From NCBI RefSeq assembly GCF_004366075.1, contig NZ_SODU01000001.1:744001-808000 (forward strand): 64,000 nt of DNA, written 5' to 3'. The notes beneath the pieces are model-generated. The model saw nothing but the letters and a program-made list of their open reading frames with translations, did no database searches and was not told the DNA's origin. Numbering within the stretch: position 1 is the stretch's first letter; every line of letters begins with the position of its first letter. The stretch is from Kribbella pratensis (GTDB lineage: Bacteria; Actinomycetota; Actinomycetes; Propionibacteriales; Kribbellaceae). Made by a program: the position numbers and the translations under genes. This document shows, piece by piece, positions 8,952-18,000 of the stretch.

Positions 8952-9958
8952 AGTCCTGTCGGACCAGACGCCTCATCCTGCTGGCTCTGCTCCTTGTCGT
9001 GAGCCTCACCGGGTGCTCCCCCGACACCCCTGACCCGGTGACTGGGACACCGAACGTCCTGCGCATCGGGCAGATCCGCTCGAATCTGCGCCCTCTCCTC
9101 GAGGCGGCCGGACAGATCGAAGCTTTGCCGTACGCCGTGACCTGGAGCTCCTTCGAGAGCGGGCCACCGGCGATCGAGGCAGAGAATGCCGGCTCCGTGG
9201 ACATCGCCTACATGGCGGACACACCGCCGATCTTCGCCCAGGCCGCGGGAGTCGCCGTGCACATCGTGGCCATGACGCGGGCACCGGGCGGCGCACGCAA
9301 CATCTCACTGCTCGTCAGACACCAGTCGCCGGTCCGGACGGTCGCCGACCTGCGCGGCAAGCGCATCGCGATCGTCCCGGGCACCATCACGCAGTATTTG
9401 CTCGTCGAGGCGTTGACGGACGCGGGCCTCAGCTACGACGACGTACACCCCGTCAGTTTGCAAGCGCCCGAGGCGATCACCGCCCTCCGGCGTGGCGATG
9501 CGGATGCCGCGGTACTCGTCGATCCGCTCGCCGCCACCGCCGTGGCTACAGGCGTCGCCGACATCCTGAGGACCGGTGAAGGACTGCTCTCCGGATCGAA
9601 TGTCCTCGTCGCCGCCGACGCGGCGCTGACCGATCCCCGTAGCGCGGACGCGATCGGGGACTTTCTCCGACGGACGCAGGCCGCGATCGAGTGGGCCGCG
9701 AACAACGAGACAGCCTGGGCCGCGGTCTATGCCCGCATCAACAAACTGTCCCCGCAGGTAGCGCGCGACACGGTCCACCGTGGCTCCACGCACCTCGTGC
9801 CCATCGACGCCGCTGCGATCGAGGCCCAGCAACACCAGGCCGACGTCTTCCTCCGGCTGGGCCTGTTGCCGGAGAAGCTGGACGCCGCGCGACAGTACGA
9901 CGATCGCTACAACCACCTGTTGTTCGGCGACCTGAACCACAGCACACCGACAAGGTAG
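8948..9958 (+). CDS. ABC transporter substrate-binding lipoprotein
   Basis: A 336-residue SsuA/NrtA-like solute-binding protein. It has a lipoprotein signal ending in the lipobox LTGC at about residue 25, followed by a type II periplasmic-binding fold with the family phrases DIAYMADTPP and LRGKRIAIVPGT. It is expected to be anchored to the outer face of the membrane and to deliver substrate to the permease at 7366-8229. The three genes overlap by four bases each, so they form one transcription unit. No catabolic enzyme for a sulfonate sits next to them, which leaves the ligand open. Confidence 0.9.
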   Translation: MKSCRTRRLILLALLLVVSLTGCSPDTPDPVTGTPNVLRIGQIRSNLRPLLEAAGQIEALPYAVTWSSFESGPPAIEAENAGSVDIAYMADTPPIFAQAAGVAVHIVAMTRAPGGARNISLLVRHQSPVRTVADLRGKRIAIVPGTITQYLLVEALTDAGLSYDDVHPVSLQAPEAITALRRGDADAAVLVDPLAATAVATGVADILRTGEGLLSGSNVLVAADAALTDPRSADAIGDFLRRTQAAIEWAANNETAWAAVYARINKLSPQVARDTVHRGSTHLVPIDAAAIEAQQHQADVFLRLGLLPEKLDAARQYDDRYNHLLFGDLNHSTPTR

Positions 9959-10153
9959 CGAGCACGGCTCACTTCAGCCGACCTCGGCGAGGGTCCGTGG
10001 TGTGCGGTGCAAGGCGCGTGCAACCAGAGCGGAGATGGTCGGCACGCGGTGGGGCGTCAAATGCGTTCCAGGTGTCAGGCCCAGACGGGTGGTCCGCCGT
10101 TCGACGTCCGCACCTCGCCTGCCGGGTGTTGCCTTACCCGATCGGAGCAGCCG

Positions 10154-11722
10154 ATGAAGGTTCGTAGATCTCCCGTGACTGGTGCCATCGCCCTGTTCGC
10201 CGCCCTCGTCCTGGCCACGACGGCGCCAGTCGGCGCGTCGGCCGGCGGTCATACCGGAGACCTGGCCCGAACCGACAACTCGCCAGAAGCGCCAGCGCCG
10301 GCAGGGCTGGACCGCTTCTACCGGCAAACGCTGACCTGGAGTCCATGCGCCGGAGCGCCGGCGCTCCAGTGCGCGGCGGTCACTGTGCCGCTGGACTATG
10401 CCCATCCGACAGGGCCGACGATCTCGGTAGCGATCTCCAGACTGCGCGCGGGGCGCCGCGACGTACGGCGCGGGATCCTACTGATCAACCCTGGCGGGCC
10501 TGGTAACTCCGGGCTGCTCCTGCCGCCGCAGCTGGCTGCCGCCATGCCGGCCGACGCGCGCGACCGGTACGACCTGATCGGTTTCGACCCGCGGTCAGTC
10601 GGCCGGTCGAACCCGATCAGCTGCGGGCTGACCGCAGCCGAGCAGAACTACCTGTTGCTGCCGCCCCAAAGCTTCGCAGCCGATGTCGGCCGGCAGGCAG
10701 GAATAGCGGCCAAGTGCGCGCGTGCCAACGGGCAGTTCCTGCGCTTCATCACCACCCGCAACACTGCTCGGGACATGGACGTGATCCGCGCCGCCCTCGG
10801 CGAGCGAAAGCTGTCCTACCTGGGCTACTCGTACGGCACGTACCTGGGCAGCGTCTACACGCAGATGTTCGGCACACACGCCGACCGAATCGTGCTGGAC
10901 AGCAGCGTCGACCCGGACGTGGTCTGGCAAGGACTGACCCGTGCGATGTCGCCGGCGGTCGAAGTCGGCCTGAATCGCTGGGCCGCATGGACGGCCGCCC
11001 GCAACCAGCAGTACGGCCTCGGTGTCAGCGGGGCGGCGGTGCGGGCGCGATTCGACCGGCTACTTGCCAGCGGCAACCGTGTGCCCCTCCGTGTGGACGA
11101 CCTGACCCTGACCGGCGAAGACCTCCGGGCCATCGCGTTTGGGGTGATGTACGACGACCGGCTCTACCGGGTGCTGTCCGACCTGCTGCACGTCGCGGTG
11201 AACGGCGGGCGACTGCACCCAGAGGTCCATGACTACGTCGCGGGGAACCTGACGCCGCCACCGGACGACAACGCCGTCGCCGCGCAACTGGCGATCATCT
11301 GCGACGACGCGTCCTGGCCGCGCGATCTCGATCTGTATCGTCGGGAGAAGATCCGCGACGGGCACCGGTACCCCTTCTACGGAGCGACCGCCGCCACGGT
11401 CAAACCGTGCACCTTCTGGCCGTACCGGCCGCTCGAGTCGGCCACGCCGATCGGACCGGGCAACGAGGCGCCGAGCATCCTCATGGTCCAGTCAGAACTC
11501 GACACCGCGACTCCAGCCTCCGGGGCGCGGCGCCTGCACCAACTGCTGCACAACTCCCGGCTGATCACCCTGGCCAACGCTCAGAAACACATCGTGTACC
11601 TGACCTACGGCAACCCCTGCGTCGATGCGACTGTCACGCGGTACCTGGTGACCGGACAACTCCCAGCCGCCGACATCACCTGCACCAACACGGCCTCCAC
11701 ATTCGGGACGGAACGCCGCTGA
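10154..11722 (+). CDS. Secreted alpha/beta hydrolase, tripeptidyl aminopeptidase type
   Basis: A 522-residue exported hydrolase of the SlpD/SlpE/TAP family (S33 peptidases). The N-terminus has a Sec signal with cleavage likely after GASA. The oxyanion segment NPGGPGNSG and the nucleophile elbow GYSYGTYLG are clear; the acid is probably in SELDTATPASG and the His in NAQKHIVYL, and the C-terminal part matches the TAP-like domain. Such enzymes release tripeptides from protein N-termini outside the cell. ATG 10154 is chosen because GGAG precedes it and the signal peptide begins there; the frame is open upstream without a signal-like sequence. Confidence 0.9.
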   Translation: MKVRRSPVTGAIALFAALVLATTAPVGASAGGHTGDLARTDNSPEAPAPAGLDRFYRQTLTWSPCAGAPALQCAAVTVPLDYAHPTGPTISVAISRLRAGRRDVRRGILLINPGGPGNSGLLLPPQLAAAMPADARDRYDLIGFDPRSVGRSNPISCGLTAAEQNYLLLPPQSFAADVGRQAGIAAKCARANGQFLRFITTRNTARDMDVIRAALGERKLSYLGYSYGTYLGSVYTQMFGTHADRIVLDSSVDPDVVWQGLTRAMSPAVEVGLNRWAAWTAARNQQYGLGVSGAAVRARFDRLLASGNRVPLRVDDLTLTGEDLRAIAFGVMYDDRLYRVLSDLLHVAVNGGRLHPEVHDYVAGNLTPPPDDNAVAAQLAIICDDASWPRDLDLYRREKIRDGHRYPFYGATAATVKPCTFWPYRPLESATPIGPGNEAPSILMVQSELDTATPASGARRLHQLLHNSRLITLANAQKHIVYLTYGNPCVDATVTRYLVTGQLPAADITCTNTASTFGTERR

Positions 11723-11767
11723 TGCAGGCAACTGTGCTCCTGAGAGTCCGACCGTAAGGACGAACCG

Positions 11768-12370
11768 ATGAGTGAACTGCTGTTGGTTCGCCACGGCGCT
11801 GTCGCCGCGCACACCCATCATGTCCAGCTCGCGGCACAGCCTGACCTACCGCTGAACGACGCGGGCGAGGAGCAAGCCCGCGCGCTCAGACCCTACCTGC
11901 GTAATCGCCGCTTCGGTCGCGTGCTGTCCAGCCCGCTCTCACCGGCGCGCCAGACCGCGGCGCTGGCCGGCCTTGAAGCCGAACCAGACGAGAACCTGAT
12001 CGAGTGGTGCTCAGTCACCAGCAGCCAGACCACGTCGGCTAAGCCCGGACTGGGTGACCGCTGCGGAACGATCCGGTTCGATACGAGCGCACCGATCACT
12101 ATGTCCGGCGAGGCTACTCACGCACCGACCGCGCGGGCGGATCACGTCCTCGCCGAGGCAGACACCGTGCTTGCCGACGGCAAAGATGTGGTGCTCGTAG
12201 CCAATGCCAACATGCTGCAGATCCTCGCCGCCCGGTGGCTCGGGTTGCCCGCCCTGGCGGCGCCCCGGCTGTCGCTGGCGACCGGATCCCTGAGCGTCCT
12301 GGGCAGTCGCCGCGACAACCGGGCTCTGCTCCTTTGGAACTTCCTCCCGCGCGCGTGGCCGCCGCTATGA
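11768..12370 (+). CDS. Degenerate histidine-phosphatase (PGAM) paralogue
   Basis: A 200-residue protein clearly homologous to the phosphatase encoded immediately downstream, with the same LVRHG start, the SSPLSPARQTAAL phosphate pocket and the ILAARWLGLP end. Three active-site features differ. RHGET has become RHGAV, the DYGPLEG loop after the donor Glu is replaced by unrelated sequence, and the second catalytic His (AHAH in the sister) is Asn (ANAN). The frame is nevertheless open from start to stop. It is therefore either a pseudoenzyme or a decaying duplicate. ATGA overlap with the next gene implies coupled translation. Confidence 0.8.
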   Translation: MSELLLVRHGAVAAHTHHVQLAAQPDLPLNDAGEEQARALRPYLRNRRFGRVLSSPLSPARQTAALAGLEAEPDENLIEWCSVTSSQTTSAKPGLGDRCGTIRFDTSAPITMSGEATHAPTARADHVLAEADTVLADGKDVVLVANANMLQILAARWLGLPALAAPRLSLATGSLSVLGSRRDNRALLLWNFLPRAWPPL

Positions 12371-13026
12371 ATGCACTCGACGCACGCCGCCACAGCCAAG
12401 GGAGGCTCATTCTCGTCCGGCACGGTGAAACTGCATGGAGCCGGACCGGCAGATACACCGGACGGACCGATCTCCCGTTGACTCGAGAAGGCGAGCGACA
12501 GGCTTCGACGCTCCACCCGTACCTAGCCGGCCGGGAGTACGGCGCAGTACTCACCAGCCCGCTGAGCCGCGCCAGGCGCACGGCGGCGCTGGCCGGGTTC
12601 ACCGCCGAGGTCGAACAGAACCTCGTCGAGTGGGACTACGGTCCACTCGAGGGCCGCACCGAGCACGAGATCACCACCGCGGTCGGGCGATACTGGAGCA
12701 TCTGGGATGCATCCGCGCCGGACGGGTTCGCACCCCGGGAACCTCTAGCCGAGGTCGCGACCCGCGCCGACCAGGCGCTCGGACGGGTACTTCCGGTCCT
12801 GGAGACCGGTAGCGACGTACTCGTCTTCGCACATGCACATCTGCTGCATATCCTCGCCGCCCGGCTGCTCCAGCTGCCATCCAGGTCCGCCGCCAAGTTC
12901 GCCCTGTCGCCCGCATCGGCAAGCGTGTTCAGCTGCCGGGACAGCGACTGGGCAGTGGTCGGGTGGAACTTCACTCCGTGGCGATGCCACGAAGCCACCC
13001 GACCCCAACCGCTGCCTACACGCTGA
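12367..13026 (+). CDS. Histidine phosphatase family protein (PGAM-like)
   Basis: A 219-residue phosphatase of the phosphoglycerate mutase-like superfamily. The phosphohistidine motif LVRHGETAW lies near residue 20, the phosphate-pocket Arg is in TSPLSRARRTAAL, the donor Glu is in VEWDYGPLEG, and the second His is in FAHAHLLHIL. All catalytic residues expected for a dPGM-like phosphatase are present. The EWDYGPLEG form is typical of actinobacterial acid phosphatases, not of glycolytic mutases, so the substrate is uncertain. It arose with the upstream gene by tandem duplication. Its 3' end overlaps the convergent membrane-protein gene by 11 bases. Confidence 0.88.
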   Translation: MNALDARRHSQGRLILVRHGETAWSRTGRYTGRTDLPLTREGERQASTLHPYLAGREYGAVLTSPLSRARRTAALAGFTAEVEQNLVEWDYGPLEGRTEHEITTAVGRYWSIWDASAPDGFAPREPLAEVATRADQALGRVLPVLETGSDVLVFAHAHLLHILAARLLQLPSRSAAKFALSPASASVFSCRDSDWAVVGWNFTPWRCHEATRPQPLPTR

Positions 13027-13669
13027 TCTGGCTGCGATGTCCGCGGACAGTGCCCACGAGCAGGACCAGGCCGGGAATACCGATGACGCCGCCGAGGGCC
13101 AGTGAGCCGATGCCGATCTCGAAGAGCCACGGAATTGTCAGTGCGTACCTCACTTCGGTGGTCAGGCCTGGCGAGGCGTCGTGGTTCATGATGACCACGC
13201 GGTAGTTCCCATTCGTCACATTCCAGGTCAGCTGTGGCGACCCGCCGTCGGCCGACGCCACCCAGAACGACTCGTTCCCGGGCGGCGGCGGGGTCGCGGT
13301 GCCCTGTGTGTCGGCGGCATGCAACTTGTAGGGCCACAGCTCCAGACCGCGCACAGTACGCACGGCAGCGCCGGACAGGTAGCTCTCGGCCGCGGCATCC
13401 GGCGCCACTCCGATGAACACGGGCTTATCGGCGGAGCGGACGTTGATCCGCAGGGTGAAGTCGCCGAACCCGTGGGGCACCGCGCCCGGCGAGATGTTGG
13501 CCGCACGGGCCACCAGCGCACGGCTGCCGGCCGTCACCGGGTGATACCCGGTCCGCATGGTGTCGTCGGGACCGGCAACCGCGCTCAGGATCGCCCCGCT
13601 GACGGCGAGACAGCCGCCGATCACAAGCATGGTCACGCCTAGGGCGGCCCGCAGGACCTTGTTGGTCAT
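13016..13669 (-). CDS. Membrane protein of unknown function with two terminal TM segments
   Basis: A 217-residue protein not assigned to a family. It has a hydrophobic segment near residues 8-32 (ALGVTMLVIGGCLAVSGAI), a soluble region of about 130 residues that is probably outside the cell, and a second membrane helix near 180-205 followed by a short basic tail. The middle region has beta-rich phrases such as FTLRINVRSADKPVFIGV and NYRVVIMNHD. A GAGGAGA site precedes the ATG at 13669. It is divergent from the second CPBP protease gene. Confidence 0.7.
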   Translation of the reverse strand: MTNKVLRAALGVTMLVIGGCLAVSGAILSAVAGPDDTMRTGYHPVTAGSRALVARAANISPGAVPHGFGDFTLRINVRSADKPVFIGVAPDAAAESYLSGAAVRTVRGLELWPYKLHAADTQGTATPPPPGNESFWVASADGGSPQLTWNVTNGNYRVVIMNHDASPGLTTEVRYALTIPWLFEIGIGSLALGGVIGIPGLVLLVGTVRGHRSQISV

Positions 13670-13883
13670 GTTCGTCTCCTCACGATTGTGATTGCGCGGC
13701 CGAACGAGCCGCGTCCAGACGATCTGCCGGAGCCTTGCACCTGCGTTGCGTGCGGGGCTTGCGCTGATGCGAACGCCGCACTTCCGACAGCTGGCCGTGC
13801 AAGTCGCCTGCAAACGCCGCCGCGAGGATCTGGACGTCAAGGATTTGGACGAGGTCACCAACGCCGACAGGGAAGGACCGACG

Positions 13884-14855
13884 ATGGACACAGCAAGACG
13901 CGGTGCCGGCAGCGCCCGACAAAATCGCGGACAGGCACACCACAAGCAAGTCCCGTGGCGGATGGTCATCACGTTTGTCGTCCTGAGCTACGGAATCGCC
14001 TGGGCGTTCTGGGCACCGGTGTGGCCGGATGCGCTGCAAGCTCTGAAGACCTGGCGGACACCGACGAACTATGCCGGTGGTAGCTACGCCCCGCTGGGGA
14101 TGTTCGCACCGGCGGCCGCGGCGCTCATCATGCGCCTGTTCATCAGCAAGGAAGGCTTGAGGGGGTCCCTCGGCCTCGTCCGGCCATGGCGCTACTACAT
14201 GCTGGCCATCTTCGGACCGATCGTTCTGGTGAGCTCCACGATCGGGATCTCGGTCGCCAGCGGCCTGAGCCAGTTCGACCCAGGCACCGAAAAGCCGTTC
14301 TGGTACGTCTTCGTGCTGCTTTTGGTGATCGGAACTCCGATCAGCACCGTGCTCGCCCTCGGTGAGGAATACGGATGGAGGGGCTATCTGCTCCCGAAAC
14401 TGCTCCCGTTGGGCGAGGTCAAGGCGTCAGTCATCGTCGCTCTGATCTGGGCTCCGTGGCACCTGCCCCTGCTGCTGGTGGGACTGAACTATCCCGGCAA
14501 GAACCCGCTCGGCGTGCTGTTCTTCATGTCTGTCCTCGGCATCGGCCTGTCCCTCCTGCTCACCCGGCTGTACGTCGCTGCCGGATCGAGCGTTCTCATG
14601 GCCGCCATCCTCCACGGCAGCCTGAACTCCTTCTCGGACCGCCTCTCGGACAGCGCGCACCTGTCCGGCGACCCCTTCGTCGTCTCAGTGGGCGGCATGA
14701 TCGGCATCGGCGTGATCGCGGTCGCCGTGATTCTCGTCTATCTGCGACGCCGAGCGGCCGGCTCCGACACTCCTCAGCCTGGGACCGGCGGAACTGTCGA
14801 CTCGACTGCCAGGCACCAGGAGAGCCCTCACGACCAAGCGCCACCACAGCTGTGA
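13884..14855 (+). CDS. Second CPBP-family intramembrane protease
   Basis: A 323-residue polytopic membrane protein of the CPBP/Abi family. The glutamate motif EEYGWRGYLLP lies at about residue 162 and the His motif WAPWHLPLLL at about 192; eight hydrophobic stretches can be counted. GGAAGG precedes the ATG at 13884; the open frame extends upstream to 13692 but that part is basic, not membrane-like and unsupported. The protein has a longer N-terminal region than the CPBP protein at 2401-3255 and is not a close copy. Target unknown. Confidence 0.85.
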   Translation: MDTARRGAGSARQNRGQAHHKQVPWRMVITFVVLSYGIAWAFWAPVWPDALQALKTWRTPTNYAGGSYAPLGMFAPAAAALIMRLFISKEGLRGSLGLVRPWRYYMLAIFGPIVLVSSTIGISVASGLSQFDPGTEKPFWYVFVLLLVIGTPISTVLALGEEYGWRGYLLPKLLPLGEVKASVIVALIWAPWHLPLLLVGLNYPGKNPLGVLFFMSVLGIGLSLLLTRLYVAAGSSVLMAAILHGSLNSFSDRLSDSAHLSGDPFVVSVGGMIGIGVIAVAVILVYLRRRAAGSDTPQPGTGGTVDSTARHQESPHDQAPPQL

Positions 14856-14993
14856 CCCGGGTACCGCCAGAACACATGCAGCCCCGACGCCTACCGAACA
14901 AGGCGACGAGAAGACAAATGCTCGGGCGGCTGCGAAAACGCCGCCTGCACCGCATCGCCCGCAACCACTGAATCGGCTCCCACGTAAGCTGGG

Positions 14994-15019
14994 CGCCTGA
15001 CGGCCTGGCGAGTCAGGCG
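14994..15019. terminator. Hairpin between convergent genes
   Basis: CGCCTGAC and GTCAGGCG form an 8-bp perfect stem around a 10-base loop. It lies in the 211-base gap between the CPBP gene and the 3' end of the WD40 regulator gene. It could terminate transcription from either side. There is no T-run, as is common in high-GC actinomycetes. Confidence 0.45.
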
Positions 15020-15066
15020 GTCCGGAGTTGTTCCACGAACCAGCTGATCGCCGCTACAAGGGCAGG

Positions 15067-18000
15067 TCATGGGCAGGTCTTCTCGTAGGGCCGATTGCCG
15101 AAAGCCCGCATCCACTCCTCGTGGGTGAGGTTGCGACCGGCCATACTGCAGGCGAAGGTCATCAATCGATCGATGCGTGTGTCCCACCGGTATATGTGTC
15201 CGTCGTACGCGGCGATGGTGACGATGTCGTTGCCCTCGGTGAAGATCGGTGAGACGAGGGCCGGTTGGCCGCCGGTTGCTGTCGCGACGGTGCCGAGGAG
15301 CTCGAGGGTGTTGCTGTCCCAGAGGCTCACGGTGCCGTCCGACGCTCCCGACACGATCCTGGTGCCGTCGGGCGAGAACCGGACGAACTCACCAATGCCG
15401 TCATGGCCGGTCGTCGGTGCGTGCAGCGCGGCTCTGGCTGTCACATCGATGACCACGAGCTCGCCACCAATCCCGGTAACGGCGATTTTGCGGCCGTCTG
15501 GTGAGAACGATGCGTCGAACAGGTTGAGCATCACCTCACCGTCTGCCACGAGCTCGCCGGTCGTGACGCGGATGACCTGCCATCGTGCCTTGGAGGCGTC
15601 CGGGGAATGTTCGAACAGCACCATACGCTGGCCGTCTGGCGACGTCGCGGCGCAACAGTACTGGCCCGGCCAGTCATACCACTTGGTGTCCCCGCCGACA
15701 TCGATGGCTGTGCCGCTGGGCCGCAGACCGTGTGCGTCGAGCATCGTCGTCCGGCGGTCGATGTCGGTGACGGCGATGCGGTTCCCGCGCTCGACGTACG
15801 CAATCGACTCGATCTCCCTCTCGATGACCTGGCGCCGCAGGATCAGTCGGTTCGTCACGGAGTCGATGATCGTGATGACGCCCGACCGGTCGACGGCGGC
15901 GAAGTGCCGGCTGTCCGGATGCCAGGCAACCAGGGACCTCACCGTGTCGATGTCCAGTCGCACGGGCGCGGTTCGGGCGCCGGTGGTCGAGTCGGCGAAA
16001 CTCACCCAGGTGGCCGCGGCATCACTCCAGACGTACGCCGTGCGCCTGCCGTCTCCCGACGCGAGGACGTGCGCATACGTGCGCGTGGGCATCCGCTGGC
16101 TGCCCTGCAGGTACGCCTGGTGTCCGTCCAGGTCGTACGCCCGGACGATGCCCTCGTCGCCGCCGGTGTAAAGGGTCCGGCCGTCCGGACTGAAGCCGAC
16201 ACCCCACAAGATCTCGAACGACTTGATCCGATGGCGGGGCCGGCCGGTCGCGACGTCCCAGACGATCGCCTCGCCGTCGTGCGAGACGGAGCCGAGCACA
16301 GTGCCGTCGGGCGAGAAGGTCAGTGCGCGCGGCTCGTCAATGTGGTCGGGTAGCAGCTTGACCGTCCTGCCTGTGCGCGCGTCGACGAGCCCGATCACGC
16401 TCGGATCCGTGTAATCCTTGTTATGCAGCTGGAGAGCGATCAATGCGCCGTCACGGGTGACGTCGATGCGCATGAAGCCGGTGAGATCGGGGCGCCGCCA
16501 GAGCTGTGCCCCCGTGGCGACGTCGTACGCCCTGAGTGGCTGCATGCTGTACAGGACGCGGCCGTCCGGGCTGAGAGCGATGCCCTGAATCCAGTTCGGT
16601 AGGTTCACTCTGCGGGGGAGGCGGTTGGTCGCCTCGAGGTCCCACACGAGTGCGAACCCCGGATCCGATCTCGCCGCAGGAGCGTTGCCGATGCTCTGCT
16701 GGAACGAGGCCGCGAGGTATCGTGCATCGGCACTGAATGCCGACGCGTTGTGCTTGAGATTCTTCGTGCTCTCGAACGCGAGCGGCGGCGACACCTCCTC
16801 CAGCGTATCTCCGTCCAACAGCCGGAGGAGCGGCTGACCCGGCGGTGGTGGCGCCTGCGGCGGGTAGATCGTCGACGCGACGACGAACCTGCCGTCCGGG
16901 CTGAAGCGGGCGTCGCCGTACACCGGCGCGTCCTTGTCCGGTCCGAGGACTACGGTCTTGAGTACGCTGCCGGTCGCTGCGTCGTACACATGGAACCGCG
17001 CGTCGTCGTCACCGGAGACGATCCGGCGCCCGTCAGGGGATACCGAAATGCCTTCCACATCATCGCCGCGGCCGGGAAACGACCGGACCAGCAGCGGGCG
17101 CATGCTCACCGCCGCGAGCAGGTTGGCCCGGGTTTCCGCGGAGTCGTCGAGGCGCGCTCCGTGCGCCGCGAGCAGCAGCGAGTGGCTGATGCCTTCGGTG
17201 AGGAGTGCTCGCGTCCCGACCCGACGTGCGAGCTCGCTGGTCGCCGCACGCTGAGCCGCTGTCGCCTGCTGATCGCCGCGTTCGGCCTGGTTGACGGCCA
17301 CCAGGCCGGCGATGAGAGCGCCGACCAGAAGCGCCGCTGCCGTGCTTAACGCGGCGCGAAGGCGTCGATTGATGCGGATCTGGCGCCGCGCGATGTCCTC
17401 GGCGGCATGCAGCTCGGCCTCAGAGACCCGCTTGCTCGCGGTGAGGAAGTCCTGCTCGGTGGCGGTCAGCATGGGCTGACGGTTGTCCTGCCAATCCAGG
17501 GCCTTGGCCAGGCGTACGCCGCGATACAGCTCGCTGTCCGGCCGGTCGAGACCCGCCCAGGCGTCGGCGGCGACCGCCAAGTGGTGCAACACGCGTTGGC
17601 CTTCGAGATCGTCGTCGAGCCAGCCGCGCAGCCGGGGCCAGGCCCGGGCAAGCGACTCGTGGGCGAGCTCGATTACTCCGTCGTCGCTGGTGACCAGCCG
17701 AGCGTCGATCAGCAGGTCGATGATCGCGTCGTTCGCAGGGCTGGTGACAACCAGGCGCCGGGGAAGTCGGCTACGAACCGGCTCGCCTTCAGGGCCGGGC
17801 GTGACGAGACGCAGCAATAGGTCGCGCAACACCGGGCGCTGCTCGGCCGGGATCCGCTCGTAGGCCAGTTCAGCCGACTGCGCGACGGCGCCACGGATCC
17901 CGCCCGTGTCGCGGTAACCGGCGACTGTAAGGGTCCGGCCCTCGCGGCGCCGCCAGGCCTCGGCCAAGGCATGCGACATCAGCGGTAGCGCGCCAGGTTG

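Noticed and set aside
13692..13883. N-terminal extension of the second CPBP protein
   Set aside because: No ribosome site, basic composition and no membrane character; the GGAAGG-supported ATG at 13884 fits better.
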